A DNA stretch of 64,000 nt from Paracidovorax citrulli (GTDB lineage: Bacteria > Pseudomonadota > Gammaproteobacteria > Burkholderiales > Burkholderiaceae_C): NCBI RefSeq assembly GCF_900100305.1, contig NZ_FNEY01000017.1, positions 36,782-100,781 on the forward strand. Reading direction: 5' to 3'. How positions within the stretch are numbered: position 1 is the stretch's first letter; each line of letters opens with the position of its first letter. A model generated the notes under the pieces. It had not been told where the DNA came from. It saw only the letters and a list, made by a program, of their open reading frames with translations, and did not search any database. A program made the position numbers and the translations under genes. Positions 26,328 through 33,818 of the stretch are shown here, one piece after another.

Positions 26328-26827
26328 CCGCGGGTCTCCCGGGCCACGGTGTGCGCGCATTCCGCGCACCGGCCGCGCACGGAAACGTCCGCGGCCAGCT
26401 CGGCGTGGCCGGCTTCCGCCAGGGCCTGGAGCACGCGGCGCACGGCGGCGCGCAGCGGCGCGGCCCCGTCGGCGACGCGAAACTGGCGGTGGCATTCGGC
26501 ACATTCGAAGCGTGCGCCCCAGCGCTCTTTGGAACTGCCCGCCAGCGTATAGCGCGTCACGCGCTGCGCATCCACATGGCGATCGAGCAGACCGGCCACG
26601 GCGAGGCGGTCCAGCAGGCGATAGACCGTGACACGGTTGGCCGGCACGCCGCGCCGCTCCAGCGCCGCGACGACTTCCGTGCCAGAGCGCGCGGCGGAGG
26701 GGTCGGACTCCATCAGCGCCAGCACCGCCCGCACGGCCCGCGTGGAGCGCAGGCCTTGCGGCAGCGCACGCTGCGCGGCGGAAGGCGATGGCGCGGTCGG
26801 GTCGGTGGAGGCGGCTGGAATCGGCAT
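26324..26827 (-). CDS. zur: Fur-family regulator, probably Zur
   Basis: A 167-residue Fur-family repressor. A winged helix (VLALMESDPSAARSGTEVVAALERRGVPANRVTVYRLLDRLAVAGLL) is followed by a dimerisation domain with two CAEC motifs forming the structural zinc site (FECAECHRQF and GRCAECAHTV). The two CxxC pairs and the downstream ABC, DUF3299 and TonB-receptor genes point to a zinc-sensing Zur rather than iron-sensing Fur. A perfect inverted repeat 29 bp upstream is its likely own operator. It is first gene of the locus, with ATGA coupling to the ATPase gene. Confidence 0.85.
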   Translation of the reverse strand: MPIPAASTDPTAPSPSAAQRALPQGLRSTRAVRAVLALMESDPSAARSGTEVVAALERRGVPANRVTVYRLLDRLAVAGLLDRHVDAQRVTRYTLAGSSKERWGARFECAECHRQFRVADGAAPLRAAVRRVLQALAEAGHAELAADVSVRGRCAECAHTVARETRG

Positions 26828-26855
26828 GGCGTGCGGCCTGTCAATGCAAGCCTGT

Positions 26856-26876
26856 TAATGCAATCGTGTTGCATTA
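26856..26876 (-). promoter_or_regulatory. Zur-box-like operator upstream of zur
   Basis: TAATGCAA-N5-TTGCATTA is a perfect 8-bp inverted repeat, AT-rich in a GC-rich setting, with an extra half site (CAATGCAA) nearer the start. A minus-strand CATAAT (-10-like) overlaps it. Size and position suit a Fur/Zur dimer site controlling the whole minus-strand unit. Confidence 0.75.
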
Positions 26877-26910
26877 TGCATGCGAGCCGCACGCCTGCGG
26901 CCGGCCGTGG

Positions 26911-27450
26911 CTATTCGGGCTTGAGGTAGCGCGCGAACGTCTTGCGGAATTTCTCCACCTTCGGCCCCACGACGAAGGCGCAGTAGCCCTGCTCCGGATG
27001 GTTCAGGTAGTAGTCCTGGTGGTAGTCCTCCGCCGGCCAGTACGACTGCAGCGGCTGCACTTCGGTGACGATCGGCGCGCCGAACAGCCGGTCCTGCGAC
27101 ATCTGCCGCACCATGGCCTCCGCCAGCTCCTGCTGCGCGGGCGTGGCGGTGTAGATGCCGCTGCGGTACTGCGTGCCCACGTCGTTGCCCTGCCGGTTGA
27201 GGGTGGTGGGGTCGTGGGTGGCGAAGAAGATTTCCAGGATCTCCCGCAGGCCGATGACCCCGGGGTCGAAGGTCAGCCGCACCACTTCCGCATGGCCCGT
27301 CCTGCCCGAGCAGACCTGCTCGTAGGTCGGATGCGGCACCTGGCCGTTGGCATAGCCGCTCTCGACGTCCGTGACACCTCGAACGCGGTCGAAGACGGCC
27401 TCGGTACACCAGAAGCAGCCTCCGCCCAGGGTGATGGTTTCAGAATCCAT
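26911..27450 (-). CDS. msrA: peptide-methionine (S)-S-oxide reductase MsrA
   Basis: Repairs S-methionine sulfoxide in proteins using thioredoxin. The 179-residue protein starts MDSETITLGGGCFWCTEAVF with the catalytic Cys in GCFWC, then GVTDVESGYANGQV, HAEVVRLTFDP, FFATHDPTTLNRQGNDVGTQYRSGIY and the C-terminal YWPAEDYHQDYYLNHPEQGYC with a further cysteine. Length is normal. It ends just upstream of the zur operator on the same strand. The spacing leaves a separate promoter for zur. Confidence 0.96.
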   Translation of the reverse strand: MDSETITLGGGCFWCTEAVFDRVRGVTDVESGYANGQVPHPTYEQVCSGRTGHAEVVRLTFDPGVIGLREILEIFFATHDPTTLNRQGNDVGTQYRSGIYTATPAQQELAEAMVRQMSQDRLFGAPIVTEVQPLQSYWPAEDYHQDYYLNHPEQGYCAFVVGPKVEKFRKTFARYLKPE

Positions 27451-27528
27451 GGAAAACCTCGCTGTGAAGAAACGATACGGTAAGGAGACGGCGGCCCGGC
27501 CCTTGTGGGAATTGTCCGCGCCGCCACG

Positions 27529-27578
27529 TTGACGCCACCACGCTCCGCCGCTACATTACTAACCAGTCAGTCATTAAT
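27529..27578 (+). promoter_or_regulatory. tetR promoter with overlapping operator
   Basis: TTGACG (27529-27534), 17 bases, TACATT (27552-27557) is a good sigma-70 promoter. An imperfect palindrome at 27555-27578 (arms ATTACTAAC and GTCATTAAT, 7 of 9 positions complementary) overlaps the -10 box and ends exactly at the ATG, as expected for autorepression. The resulting leader is only about 15 bases, with no ribosome site. Confidence 0.65.
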
Positions 27579-28307
27579 ATGGCCTCCCGCTCCCCCGCCT
27601 CCCCTCTCTCTTCGACGCCATCGCCCCGGCGCGCCCGCCGCAAGGAAGCGCGGCCGGGCGAGTTGATCGAGGCTGCGCTCGATCTGTTCGTGGAGCGCGG
27701 CTACGCCGCCACCAAAGTGGATGAGGTGGCGGCGAGGGCCGGGGTTTCCAAGGGCACCCTGTTCCTGTATTTCCCGAGCAAGGAAGACCTCTTCAAGGCG
27801 GTGGCGCGCCACAATCTGGCCCGGCACTTCACGGAATGGGACGTGGAGATCGAGCACTATCCCCACAGCACGTCCGAACTGCTGCGCTATGCCTACGAGC
27901 TCTGGTGGGAGCATATCGGCGCCACCAAGGCCTCCGCCATCTCCAAGCTGGTGTTGAGCGAAGCGCACAACTTTCCCGACATCGCGGCGTTCTACCGCAA
28001 CGAGGTCGTGCTTCCGGGCAACCGGCTCATCCGCCGCATCCTCGAGCGCGGCATGCAGCGGGGGGAGTTCCGCAAGCTCGACCTCGACTGCGCGGTGCAT
28101 GTGGTGGCCGCGCCGCTGGTGTTCATGTTGATGTGGCGCCATTCCGGCGTCTGCATGCCCGCGTCGGACGAAGTGACGCCGCAGCGCTTCATCGATGCGC
28201 AGGTGGACAGCCTGCTGGCGGGTTTCTGCGTGCGCCAGGACGCGCCCGCTGCCCAACCGCGGGCGAAGCGGGCGGTACGCGCGCCTAAAATGGATGGTTT
28301 GTCCTGA
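27579..28307 (+). CDS. TetR/AcrR-family transcriptional regulator
   Basis: A 242-residue repressor. After a basic Ser/Pro-rich arm, the helix-turn-helix reads LIEAALDLFVERGYAATKVDEVAARAGVSKGTLFLYFPSKEDLFKAV (about residues 27-73). The C-terminal ligand domain is typical in size (KLVLSEAHNFPDIAAFYRNEVV), and the end is again basic. It leads a co-directional group with pcm, a rhodanese and a TolC-type protein; as TetR regulators often control efflux, TolC may be part of its target. The start abuts the operator and lacks a ribosome site. Confidence 0.9.
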   Translation: MASRSPASPLSSTPSPRRARRKEARPGELIEAALDLFVERGYAATKVDEVAARAGVSKGTLFLYFPSKEDLFKAVARHNLARHFTEWDVEIEHYPHSTSELLRYAYELWWEHIGATKASAISKLVLSEAHNFPDIAAFYRNEVVLPGNRLIRRILERGMQRGEFRKLDLDCAVHVVAAPLVFMLMWRHSGVCMPASDEVTPQRFIDAQVDSLLAGFCVRQDAPAAQPRAKRAVRAPKMDGLS

Positions 28308-28331
28308 CCCCGTGCACCGGAGAAATCCCCC

Positions 28332-29042
28332 ATGACCCTCCCCCTGAACACGACCGCCGACGCGAACGACCCCGTGACGCTGGCCCGCTACAACATGATC
28401 GAGCAGCAGATCCGCCCGTGGAACGTGCTCGACGCCGATGTGCTGGACCTGCTGGGCACCGTGCGCCGCGAGGATTTCGTGCCCCCCGCCTACCGCGGCA
28501 TGGCGTTCATGGACATGGAGATCCCGCTCAACCCCTCCGCCGAGGAAGCCCAGCGCCTGGGCCAGTGCATGCTGGCCCCGCGCGTGGAAGCCCGCCTGCT
28601 GCAGGACCTGCAGGTCAAGCCGACCGACCGCGTGCTGGAGATCGGCGCCGGCTCCGGCTACATGGCGGCCTTGCTCGCGCACCGCGCCGAGCACGTGGTC
28701 ACGCTGGAAATCGTGCCCGACCTGGTGGAATTCGCCCGCGAGAACCTGCTGAGCGCCGGCATCGACAACGTGGCGGTGCGCCAGGGCGACGGCGCACGCG
28801 ACGCCATCCCGGACGGCCCGTTCGACGTCATCGTGCTGAGCGGCTCGGTACACGAAGTGCCGCAGCACCTGCTGGCGCTGCTGCGCGAAGGCGGCCGCCT
28901 GGCCGCGATCACCGGCGACGAGCCCGTGATGCGCGCCACCTTCGTGCGCCGCACGGGCGACCGCTTCGCCACGACCCATCCCTGGGACACCAACGCCCCG
29001 CGCCTGCAGCATTTCGCGGAGCGCCCACGCTTCACGTTCTGA
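28332..29042 (+). CDS. pcm: protein-L-isoaspartate O-methyltransferase family protein
   Basis: A 236-residue SAM-dependent methyltransferase of the PCMT family, which repairs isoaspartyl residues in aged proteins. Motif I is VLEIGAGSGYMAALLA, post-I VVTLEIVPDLVEFAREN, then GDGARDAIPDGPFDVIVLSGSV; the substrate-binding N-terminal part (NMIEQQIRPW, VPPAYRGMAFMD) differs from E. coli Pcm, as it does in beta-proteobacterial members, so a different substrate is possible. GGAGA precedes the ATG. It lies 24 bp after tetR and 34 bp before the rhodanese gene, likely one unit. Confidence 0.85.
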   Translation: MTLPLNTTADANDPVTLARYNMIEQQIRPWNVLDADVLDLLGTVRREDFVPPAYRGMAFMDMEIPLNPSAEEAQRLGQCMLAPRVEARLLQDLQVKPTDRVLEIGAGSGYMAALLAHRAEHVVTLEIVPDLVEFARENLLSAGIDNVAVRQGDGARDAIPDGPFDVIVLSGSVHEVPQHLLALLREGGRLAAITGDEPVMRATFVRRTGDRFATTHPWDTNAPRLQHFAERPRFTF

Positions 29043-29076
29043 GCGCCTTCCCTTCCCGACACGGCATCGCCCTTCC

Positions 29077-29427
29077 ATGATCGACCACGTACGTCCCTCC
29101 CAGCTCGACGAATGGTTCTCCGCCCAGGCCGGCGGCGGACGCCCCCTGGTGCTGGACGTGCGCGAGCCCTGGGAACTGCAGACCGCCAGCGTGCGCGCGG
29201 CGGAGGGCGGCGGCTTCGACATCGCCGCCATTCCCATGGGCGAGATCCCCGCCCGGCTCGATGACCTGGATGCGGAGCGCCCCGTCGCCTGCCTGTGCCA
29301 CCACGGCGTGCGCAGCCTGCGGGTGGCGGCTTTCCTCGAACAGCACGGATTCCAGCGGCTGGCCAATATCTCGGGCGGCATCGACGCCTGGTCGCACGAG
29401 CGCGACCCCGGGGTGCCCCGCTACTGA
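29077..29427 (+). CDS. single-domain rhodanese sulfurtransferase
   Basis: A 116-residue cytosolic rhodanese-fold protein, transferring sulfane sulfur by a persulfide on cysteine. The active loop is CLCHHGVRS, with the catalytic Cys followed by a CH2GxR-type loop. VLDVREPWELQTA and FQRLANISGGIDAWSHE are the usual N- and C-terminal motifs. It is found between pcm and the TolC gene, an arrangement widely seen in Burkholderiales. The start at 29077 is the only reasonable ATG. Confidence 0.92.
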   Translation: MIDHVRPSQLDEWFSAQAGGGRPLVLDVREPWELQTASVRAAEGGGFDIAAIPMGEIPARLDDLDAERPVACLCHHGVRSLRVAAFLEQHGFQRLANISGGIDAWSHERDPGVPRY

Positions 29428-29536
29428 CATCGCGGTATCGGCTCCGCGCCCGTCCTCCAGGAAGACGGGCGGGATGCCTGCCGCCCGAACGGTCCGCCCA
29501 ACGGTTCATCAGCCAGGAAAGAGACGCTTGCCCGCC

Positions 29537-30883
29537 ATGACTTCCCGACGCACGCATTTGCCCTCCCGCCGCGCCGCCGGCGCACTGGCCTTCGTCCTCG
29601 CGGCGGCGGCCGGGACCGCCTCCGCGCAGAGCCTTCCGGCGCTCTACGAACTTGCGCAGGGCTACGACGCCCCACTGCAATCGGCGCTGGCCGACGCGCA
29701 GGCCGCGGGCAGCCGCGCGGAACAGGCGCGTGCCGGCCTGCTTCCGAGCGCGGGGCTCTCGGCGGGCACCTCCTATACACGCACCGACGTGAACCGCCCG
29801 CCGGTGGACCTCGGCGCTCCGCAGCAGACGGCGGGCATCACGGCCTCGCAGCCGCTGTACCGCCCCGCCAACCGCATCGCGTTCGAGCAGGGGCAGCGCG
29901 GTGCCGAGATCGCCCAGGCCCGGCTCGAAGCCGCGCGCCAGGATCTGGTCGTGCGGCTGGCGCAGGCCTATTTCGACGTGCTGGCGGCCCGGGACAGCCT
30001 CACCTTCCTGCGGGCCCAGAAAGCCGCGGTGTCGGAGCAGCGGGCCTCGGCGCAGCGCAACTTCGAGGTGGGCAACGCCACCATTACCGACACGCGCGAG
30101 GCGCAGGCCCGCTTCGATCTCGTCGAAGCCCAGGAAATCGCGGCGGACAACGACCTGCGCGTGAAACAGCTCGCGCTGGAGCAGTTGGTGGGCTGGCCGG
30201 GCGTATCTCCCCTGCCCCTCGCACAGCCCGTGCAACTGCCCGCCGTGACGCCGGCCGACGCGCAAGCATGGGTGCGGACGGCGGACGAGTTGCAGCCACA
30301 ACTGCGCCAGGCCGCCATCGCGCTGGACGTGGCGCGCCTGGAAACACGCAAGGCCGAAACCGGCCACCTGCCCACGGTGGACTTGCAGGCGGGCTACAAC
30401 GTGGTGCGCAACCCCAACGGCACCACCACGCTCCCGCACGTCCACTCCACCGCCCGTGCCGCCACGGTCGGCGTGCAGATGACGCTGCCGCTGTTCGCGG
30501 GCTTCGCGGTGCAGAACCGCATCCGCGAAACCCTCTCGCTGGAGGAAAAGGCGCGCGCGGATCTGGAAAACGCCCGCCGCACGGTGGCGCAGGCCGTGCG
30601 CAGCGCCTTCTTCGGCGTGCAGTCCGGCCAGGGCCAGGTCCGTGCGCTGGAGGCCGCGGAGGCGTCGAGCCAGAGCGCGCTGGAGGCCAACCGGCTGGGC
30701 TACCAGGTGGGCGTGCGGGTGAACATCGATGTGCTCAATGCGCAGAGCCAGCTCTACCAGACCAAGCGCGACCTGGCCCAGGCGCGCTACAACGTGCTGC
30801 TGGGCACGCTCAAGCTGCGCCAGGCCGCGGGCACGCTGACCCCCGACGACCTGCGAGCGGTGGACGCGATCACCGCGCATTGA
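29537..30883 (+). CDS. TolC family outer-membrane channel protein
   Basis: A 448-residue TolC-type protein that forms the outer-membrane duct of efflux pumps or type I secretion. A signal peptide (ALAFVLAAAAGTASAQ) is followed by two duplicated halves: SLPALYELAQGYDAPLQSALADAQAAGSRAEQARAGLLPSA, RLEAARQDLVVRLAQAYFDVLAARD, and in the second half GHLPTVDLQAGYNVVRN, VNIDVLNAQSQLYQTKRDLAQARYNVLLGTLKLRQAAGTLTPDDL. No membrane-fusion or inner-membrane pump gene is adjacent. The ATG at 29537 is used; a TTG three codons upstream sits better behind AGGAAAGAG and is an alternative. Confidence 0.93.
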   Translation: MTSRRTHLPSRRAAGALAFVLAAAAGTASAQSLPALYELAQGYDAPLQSALADAQAAGSRAEQARAGLLPSAGLSAGTSYTRTDVNRPPVDLGAPQQTAGITASQPLYRPANRIAFEQGQRGAEIAQARLEAARQDLVVRLAQAYFDVLAARDSLTFLRAQKAAVSEQRASAQRNFEVGNATITDTREAQARFDLVEAQEIAADNDLRVKQLALEQLVGWPGVSPLPLAQPVQLPAVTPADAQAWVRTADELQPQLRQAAIALDVARLETRKAETGHLPTVDLQAGYNVVRNPNGTTTLPHVHSTARAATVGVQMTLPLFAGFAVQNRIRETLSLEEKARADLENARRTVAQAVRSAFFGVQSGQGQVRALEAAEASSQSALEANRLGYQVGVRVNIDVLNAQSQLYQTKRDLAQARYNVLLGTLKLRQAAGTLTPDDLRAVDAITAH

Positions 30884-30885
30884 GA

Positions 30886-30937
30886 CCGCCGGAGCCGGCG
30901 GGCGGCCCGAAGCGCCGCACCGCTGGCGAAGCGGCGC
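30886..30937. terminator. two hairpins between convergent tolC-type gene and pat
   Basis: CCGCCG-GAGC-CGGCGG (30886-30901) and GCGCCGC with GCGGCGC (30912-30937, 12-base loop) fill the 67 bp between the two stops. They are GC-rich with no T-run, probably a bidirectional terminator. Confidence 0.45.
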
Positions 30938-30950
30938 CGGGCCAAGCGCG

Positions 30951-33644
30951 TCACAACTGGTGCGCCACCAGCTTGAAATCCGGATCGTCCGGGTAGGCTC
31001 GCACCTCGAAGCCCAGCCGCCGCATCAGCTTGAGCATGCTCGGGTTGCCGGCCAGCACCAGCCCCTGGATCTCCGTCAGGCCCTTGTCGCGCGCGGCCTC
31101 CATGATGCTCAGCATGAGCCGCGATCCCAGCCCGCGGCCATTGAAATCGTCGGCGACCACCAACGCGAATTCGCAGCTGGTCTGGTCCGGATTGGTCACG
31201 TAGCGCGATACGCCGACGATGCGCTCGGTGCCGCGGATCTCCCCGTCCTCGCCCGCGCTGCGCTCGCGGTGCACGGCGACCAGGGCCATCTCCCGGTCGT
31301 AGTCGATCAGCGTGAAGCGCGCCAGCATGGACGCGGGCAGCTCCGCGATCTGCGATATGTAGCGGAAATACCGGCTCTCCGGCGACAGCTCCTTCACCAG
31401 CCGCTGCAGCATCTGCGCGTCGTCGGGCCGCACCGGCCGCACCAGGAACTCGCCCCCGCCGCGCATCGGCCAGACCTGCTCGTAGCGTGCCGGATACGGC
31501 AGGATCGCCAGGTGGCCGTAGCCCTCGCTGCGGCCGGTGGCGCCCTGCGCGGTGTCGCGCACCACGATGCGCGCGTCCACCGCGACCACGCCCCCGGCAT
31601 CCACGATCAGGGGATTGATGTCCATCTCGCGCAACTGCGGCAGCGCGCACACCATTTCCGAGACGCGCAGCAGGGTCTGCTCCAGCGCGTCGCGGTCCAC
31701 GGCGCTCGCGCCGCGCCATTCGCCCAGCGTTTCGGCCACGCGCGAGCGTTCGATGAGCCTGCGCGCCAGGAACTGGTTGAGCGGCGGCAGTTCCATCGCG
31801 CGGTCGTCGATCAGCTCGATCATGGTGCCGCCCGCGCCGAAGGTGATCACCGGCCCGAAGGGATCGTCGGTCACCAGCCCGATGCAGATCTCGCGGCCGC
31901 GCCGTGCCCGCGCCATCTTCTGCACCGTGACGCCGTTGATGCGCGCGCCGGGCTGCAGGCGGGCCACCCGCTGCACCATGTCGGTATAGGCATCGCGCGC
32001 GGCGGTGCCCGAGTGGATGTCCAGGGCCACGCCGCCCACGTCGGACTTGTGCGCGATGTCGGGCGAATCGATCTTCAGTGCCACCGGAAAGCCCAGTTGC
32101 GTGGCGATCATCATCGCCTCGTGCGCGCTGCGCGCGAGCAGCGTCTTGGTGACCGGAACCTGGAAGGCCGCCAGCAGCGTCTTGGATTCCATTTCGGTCA
32201 GCACGTGGCGGCGCTCGGCCAGCACGCTTTCGATCATCAGGCGCGCGCCTTCGATGTCGGGCTTGGAGAGCGCCGAGAGCGGCGGCGGCGTCTGCTGCAG
32301 CAACTGCTGGTTCTGGTAGAACGAGGCGATGTTGCCGAAGGCCCCCACCGCCGCTTCGGGGGTGCGGAAATTCGGAATGGCGGCGGTGCGCAGCACTTCG
32401 CGCGCCGGCCCCACGGTGGCGTCACCCATCCAGCAGGCGAGCAGCGGCTTGCCCATGAGGCGCTTGGCATCGGCCAGCGCCTGCGCCACCTCGGTGGCGT
32501 CGGTGCCCGGCTTGGGCGAGTGGATGGCCAGCACGCCGTCGATCTGGCGGTCCTTCTCGGCCGCCTCGATGGCGGCGCGGTAGTGCGCCGGCCCGGCCTC
32601 CTCCGACAGGTCGATCAGGTCGGCGAGCGAAGCCAGGGGCGGCAGTTGCGGCGCCAGCGCGCGCGCGGCGTCGGGCGACAGGCGACCCATCTCCAGCAGG
32701 ATCTCGTTCACCCAGTCGGCGGCGAGCACGCCCGGGCCGCCGCCATTGGTGATCAGGGCCAGGCGCCGGCCCACCGGCCGGTAGCGCGAGGCCAGGCACT
32801 TGGCCGCGGAAAACAGCTCCACGAAAGAGCGCACGCGCACCGCGCCGGCGCGGCGCAGCGCGGCATCGAACACGTCGTCGCTGCCCACGATGGTGCCGCT
32901 GTGGGTCTGGGCCGCCTCGTTGCCGGCGGGCTTGCGGCCGGCCTTGAGCACCACCACCGGCTTGGCATTCGCGGCCGAGCGCAGCGCGCTCATGAAGCGC
33001 CGCGCGCTGCCGATGCCTTCCATGTACACCACGATGCTCTGCGTGCGCCCGTCGTTGGCGAGGAAATCCAGCACCTGGGCGATGTCCACGTCGGTGTTCG
33101 GCCCCAGCGATACCACGGTGGAAAAACCCACGGCATTCTTGTGCGCCCAGTCGAGGATGGACGCCGTCAGCGCGCCCGACTGGCATACCAGCGCCAGCGA
33201 GCCCTCGCGCGCCAGCGGCCCGGCCGCGCTCGCGTTGAGCTGCAGGTGCGGCCGCTGCAGGCCCAGCGAGTTGGGACCCAGCAGGTGGACGCCCTCGCGG
33301 CGCGCGATCTTCTTGAGCTTGAGCGCGCCGTCGGCATCGATGCCGTGCGACAGCACCAGCGCGGCACGGCAGCCGATGCGGCCGGCGACTTCGAGCGCGG
33401 CCGGCGCATCCTGCGGAGGCAGCGCGATCACGGCAAGGTCGGCGCGTGTCTGGGCCAGGTCGGCCAGGGTGCCGCTGGTGTGGATGTCCAGGAACTGGAG
33501 CGTGCCCTGGAACCGCTGGGCGCGCAGATGGGCATGCAGGGCGCGCGCGCAGGCGGTAAGCGTATCGGGCGCGTCCACCTGCCCGGCGAACACGGCGATG
33601 GTGCGCGGCGCGAACAAGGGGGTGAGATAGTGTTGATCCATCAT
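30951..33644 (-). CDS. pat: bifunctional acyl-CoA synthetase-like / GNAT protein lysine acetyltransferase (Pat)
   Basis: An 897-residue protein with the domain order of Pat/PatZ (YfiQ). It starts with a CoA-binding domain (LFAPRTIAVFAG, CRAALVLSHGID), then a succinyl-CoA-ligase-like region (LVCQSGALTASILDWAHKNAVGFSTVVSLGPNTDVD), an ATP-grasp part (ALKIDSPDIAHKSDVGGVALDIHSG, RRGREICIGLVTDDPFGPVITFGAGGTMIELIDDR) and a C-terminal GNAT domain (TSCEFALVVADDFNGRGLGSRLMLSIMEAARDKGLTEIQG). Such proteins acetylate the active-site lysine of AMP-forming acyl-CoA synthetases; a PrpE with the target motif is encoded in this window. Two adjacent ATGs are possible starts; 33644 is used. Confidence 0.9.
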   Translation of the reverse strand: MMDQHYLTPLFAPRTIAVFAGQVDAPDTLTACARALHAHLRAQRFQGTLQFLDIHTSGTLADLAQTRADLAVIALPPQDAPAALEVAGRIGCRAALVLSHGIDADGALKLKKIARREGVHLLGPNSLGLQRPHLQLNASAAGPLAREGSLALVCQSGALTASILDWAHKNAVGFSTVVSLGPNTDVDIAQVLDFLANDGRTQSIVVYMEGIGSARRFMSALRSAANAKPVVVLKAGRKPAGNEAAQTHSGTIVGSDDVFDAALRRAGAVRVRSFVELFSAAKCLASRYRPVGRRLALITNGGGPGVLAADWVNEILLEMGRLSPDAARALAPQLPPLASLADLIDLSEEAGPAHYRAAIEAAEKDRQIDGVLAIHSPKPGTDATEVAQALADAKRLMGKPLLACWMGDATVGPAREVLRTAAIPNFRTPEAAVGAFGNIASFYQNQQLLQQTPPPLSALSKPDIEGARLMIESVLAERRHVLTEMESKTLLAAFQVPVTKTLLARSAHEAMMIATQLGFPVALKIDSPDIAHKSDVGGVALDIHSGTAARDAYTDMVQRVARLQPGARINGVTVQKMARARRGREICIGLVTDDPFGPVITFGAGGTMIELIDDRAMELPPLNQFLARRLIERSRVAETLGEWRGASAVDRDALEQTLLRVSEMVCALPQLREMDINPLIVDAGGVVAVDARIVVRDTAQGATGRSEGYGHLAILPYPARYEQVWPMRGGGEFLVRPVRPDDAQMLQRLVKELSPESRYFRYISQIAELPASMLARFTLIDYDREMALVAVHRERSAGEDGEIRGTERIVGVSRYVTNPDQTSCEFALVVADDFNGRGLGSRLMLSIMEAARDKGLTEIQGLVLAGNPSMLKLMRRLGFEVRAYPDDPDFKLVAHQL

Positions 33645-33818
33645 GGCGGAACCGGCGCCGGCCGTGCAGGCAGGCCGCGCGAGGGAAAGGCGATGCCCCA
33701 TTTTGCGGCATCGGCAGCGCCGACCGGCCCGGACTCCGCGTTGCGGGCGTCCCGCCTTCTTCCTGTATGCACCCGGAAGTGACGCTGGCCGCACCGGGTG
33801 CCGCGGCCCTGGCCGGGG

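Noticed and set aside
30960..33782. Long plus-strand open frame of about 940 codons
   Set aside because: Exact mirror of pat; rich in Arg, His, Gln and Ala with no family motif, while the minus strand reads as a complete Pat protein.
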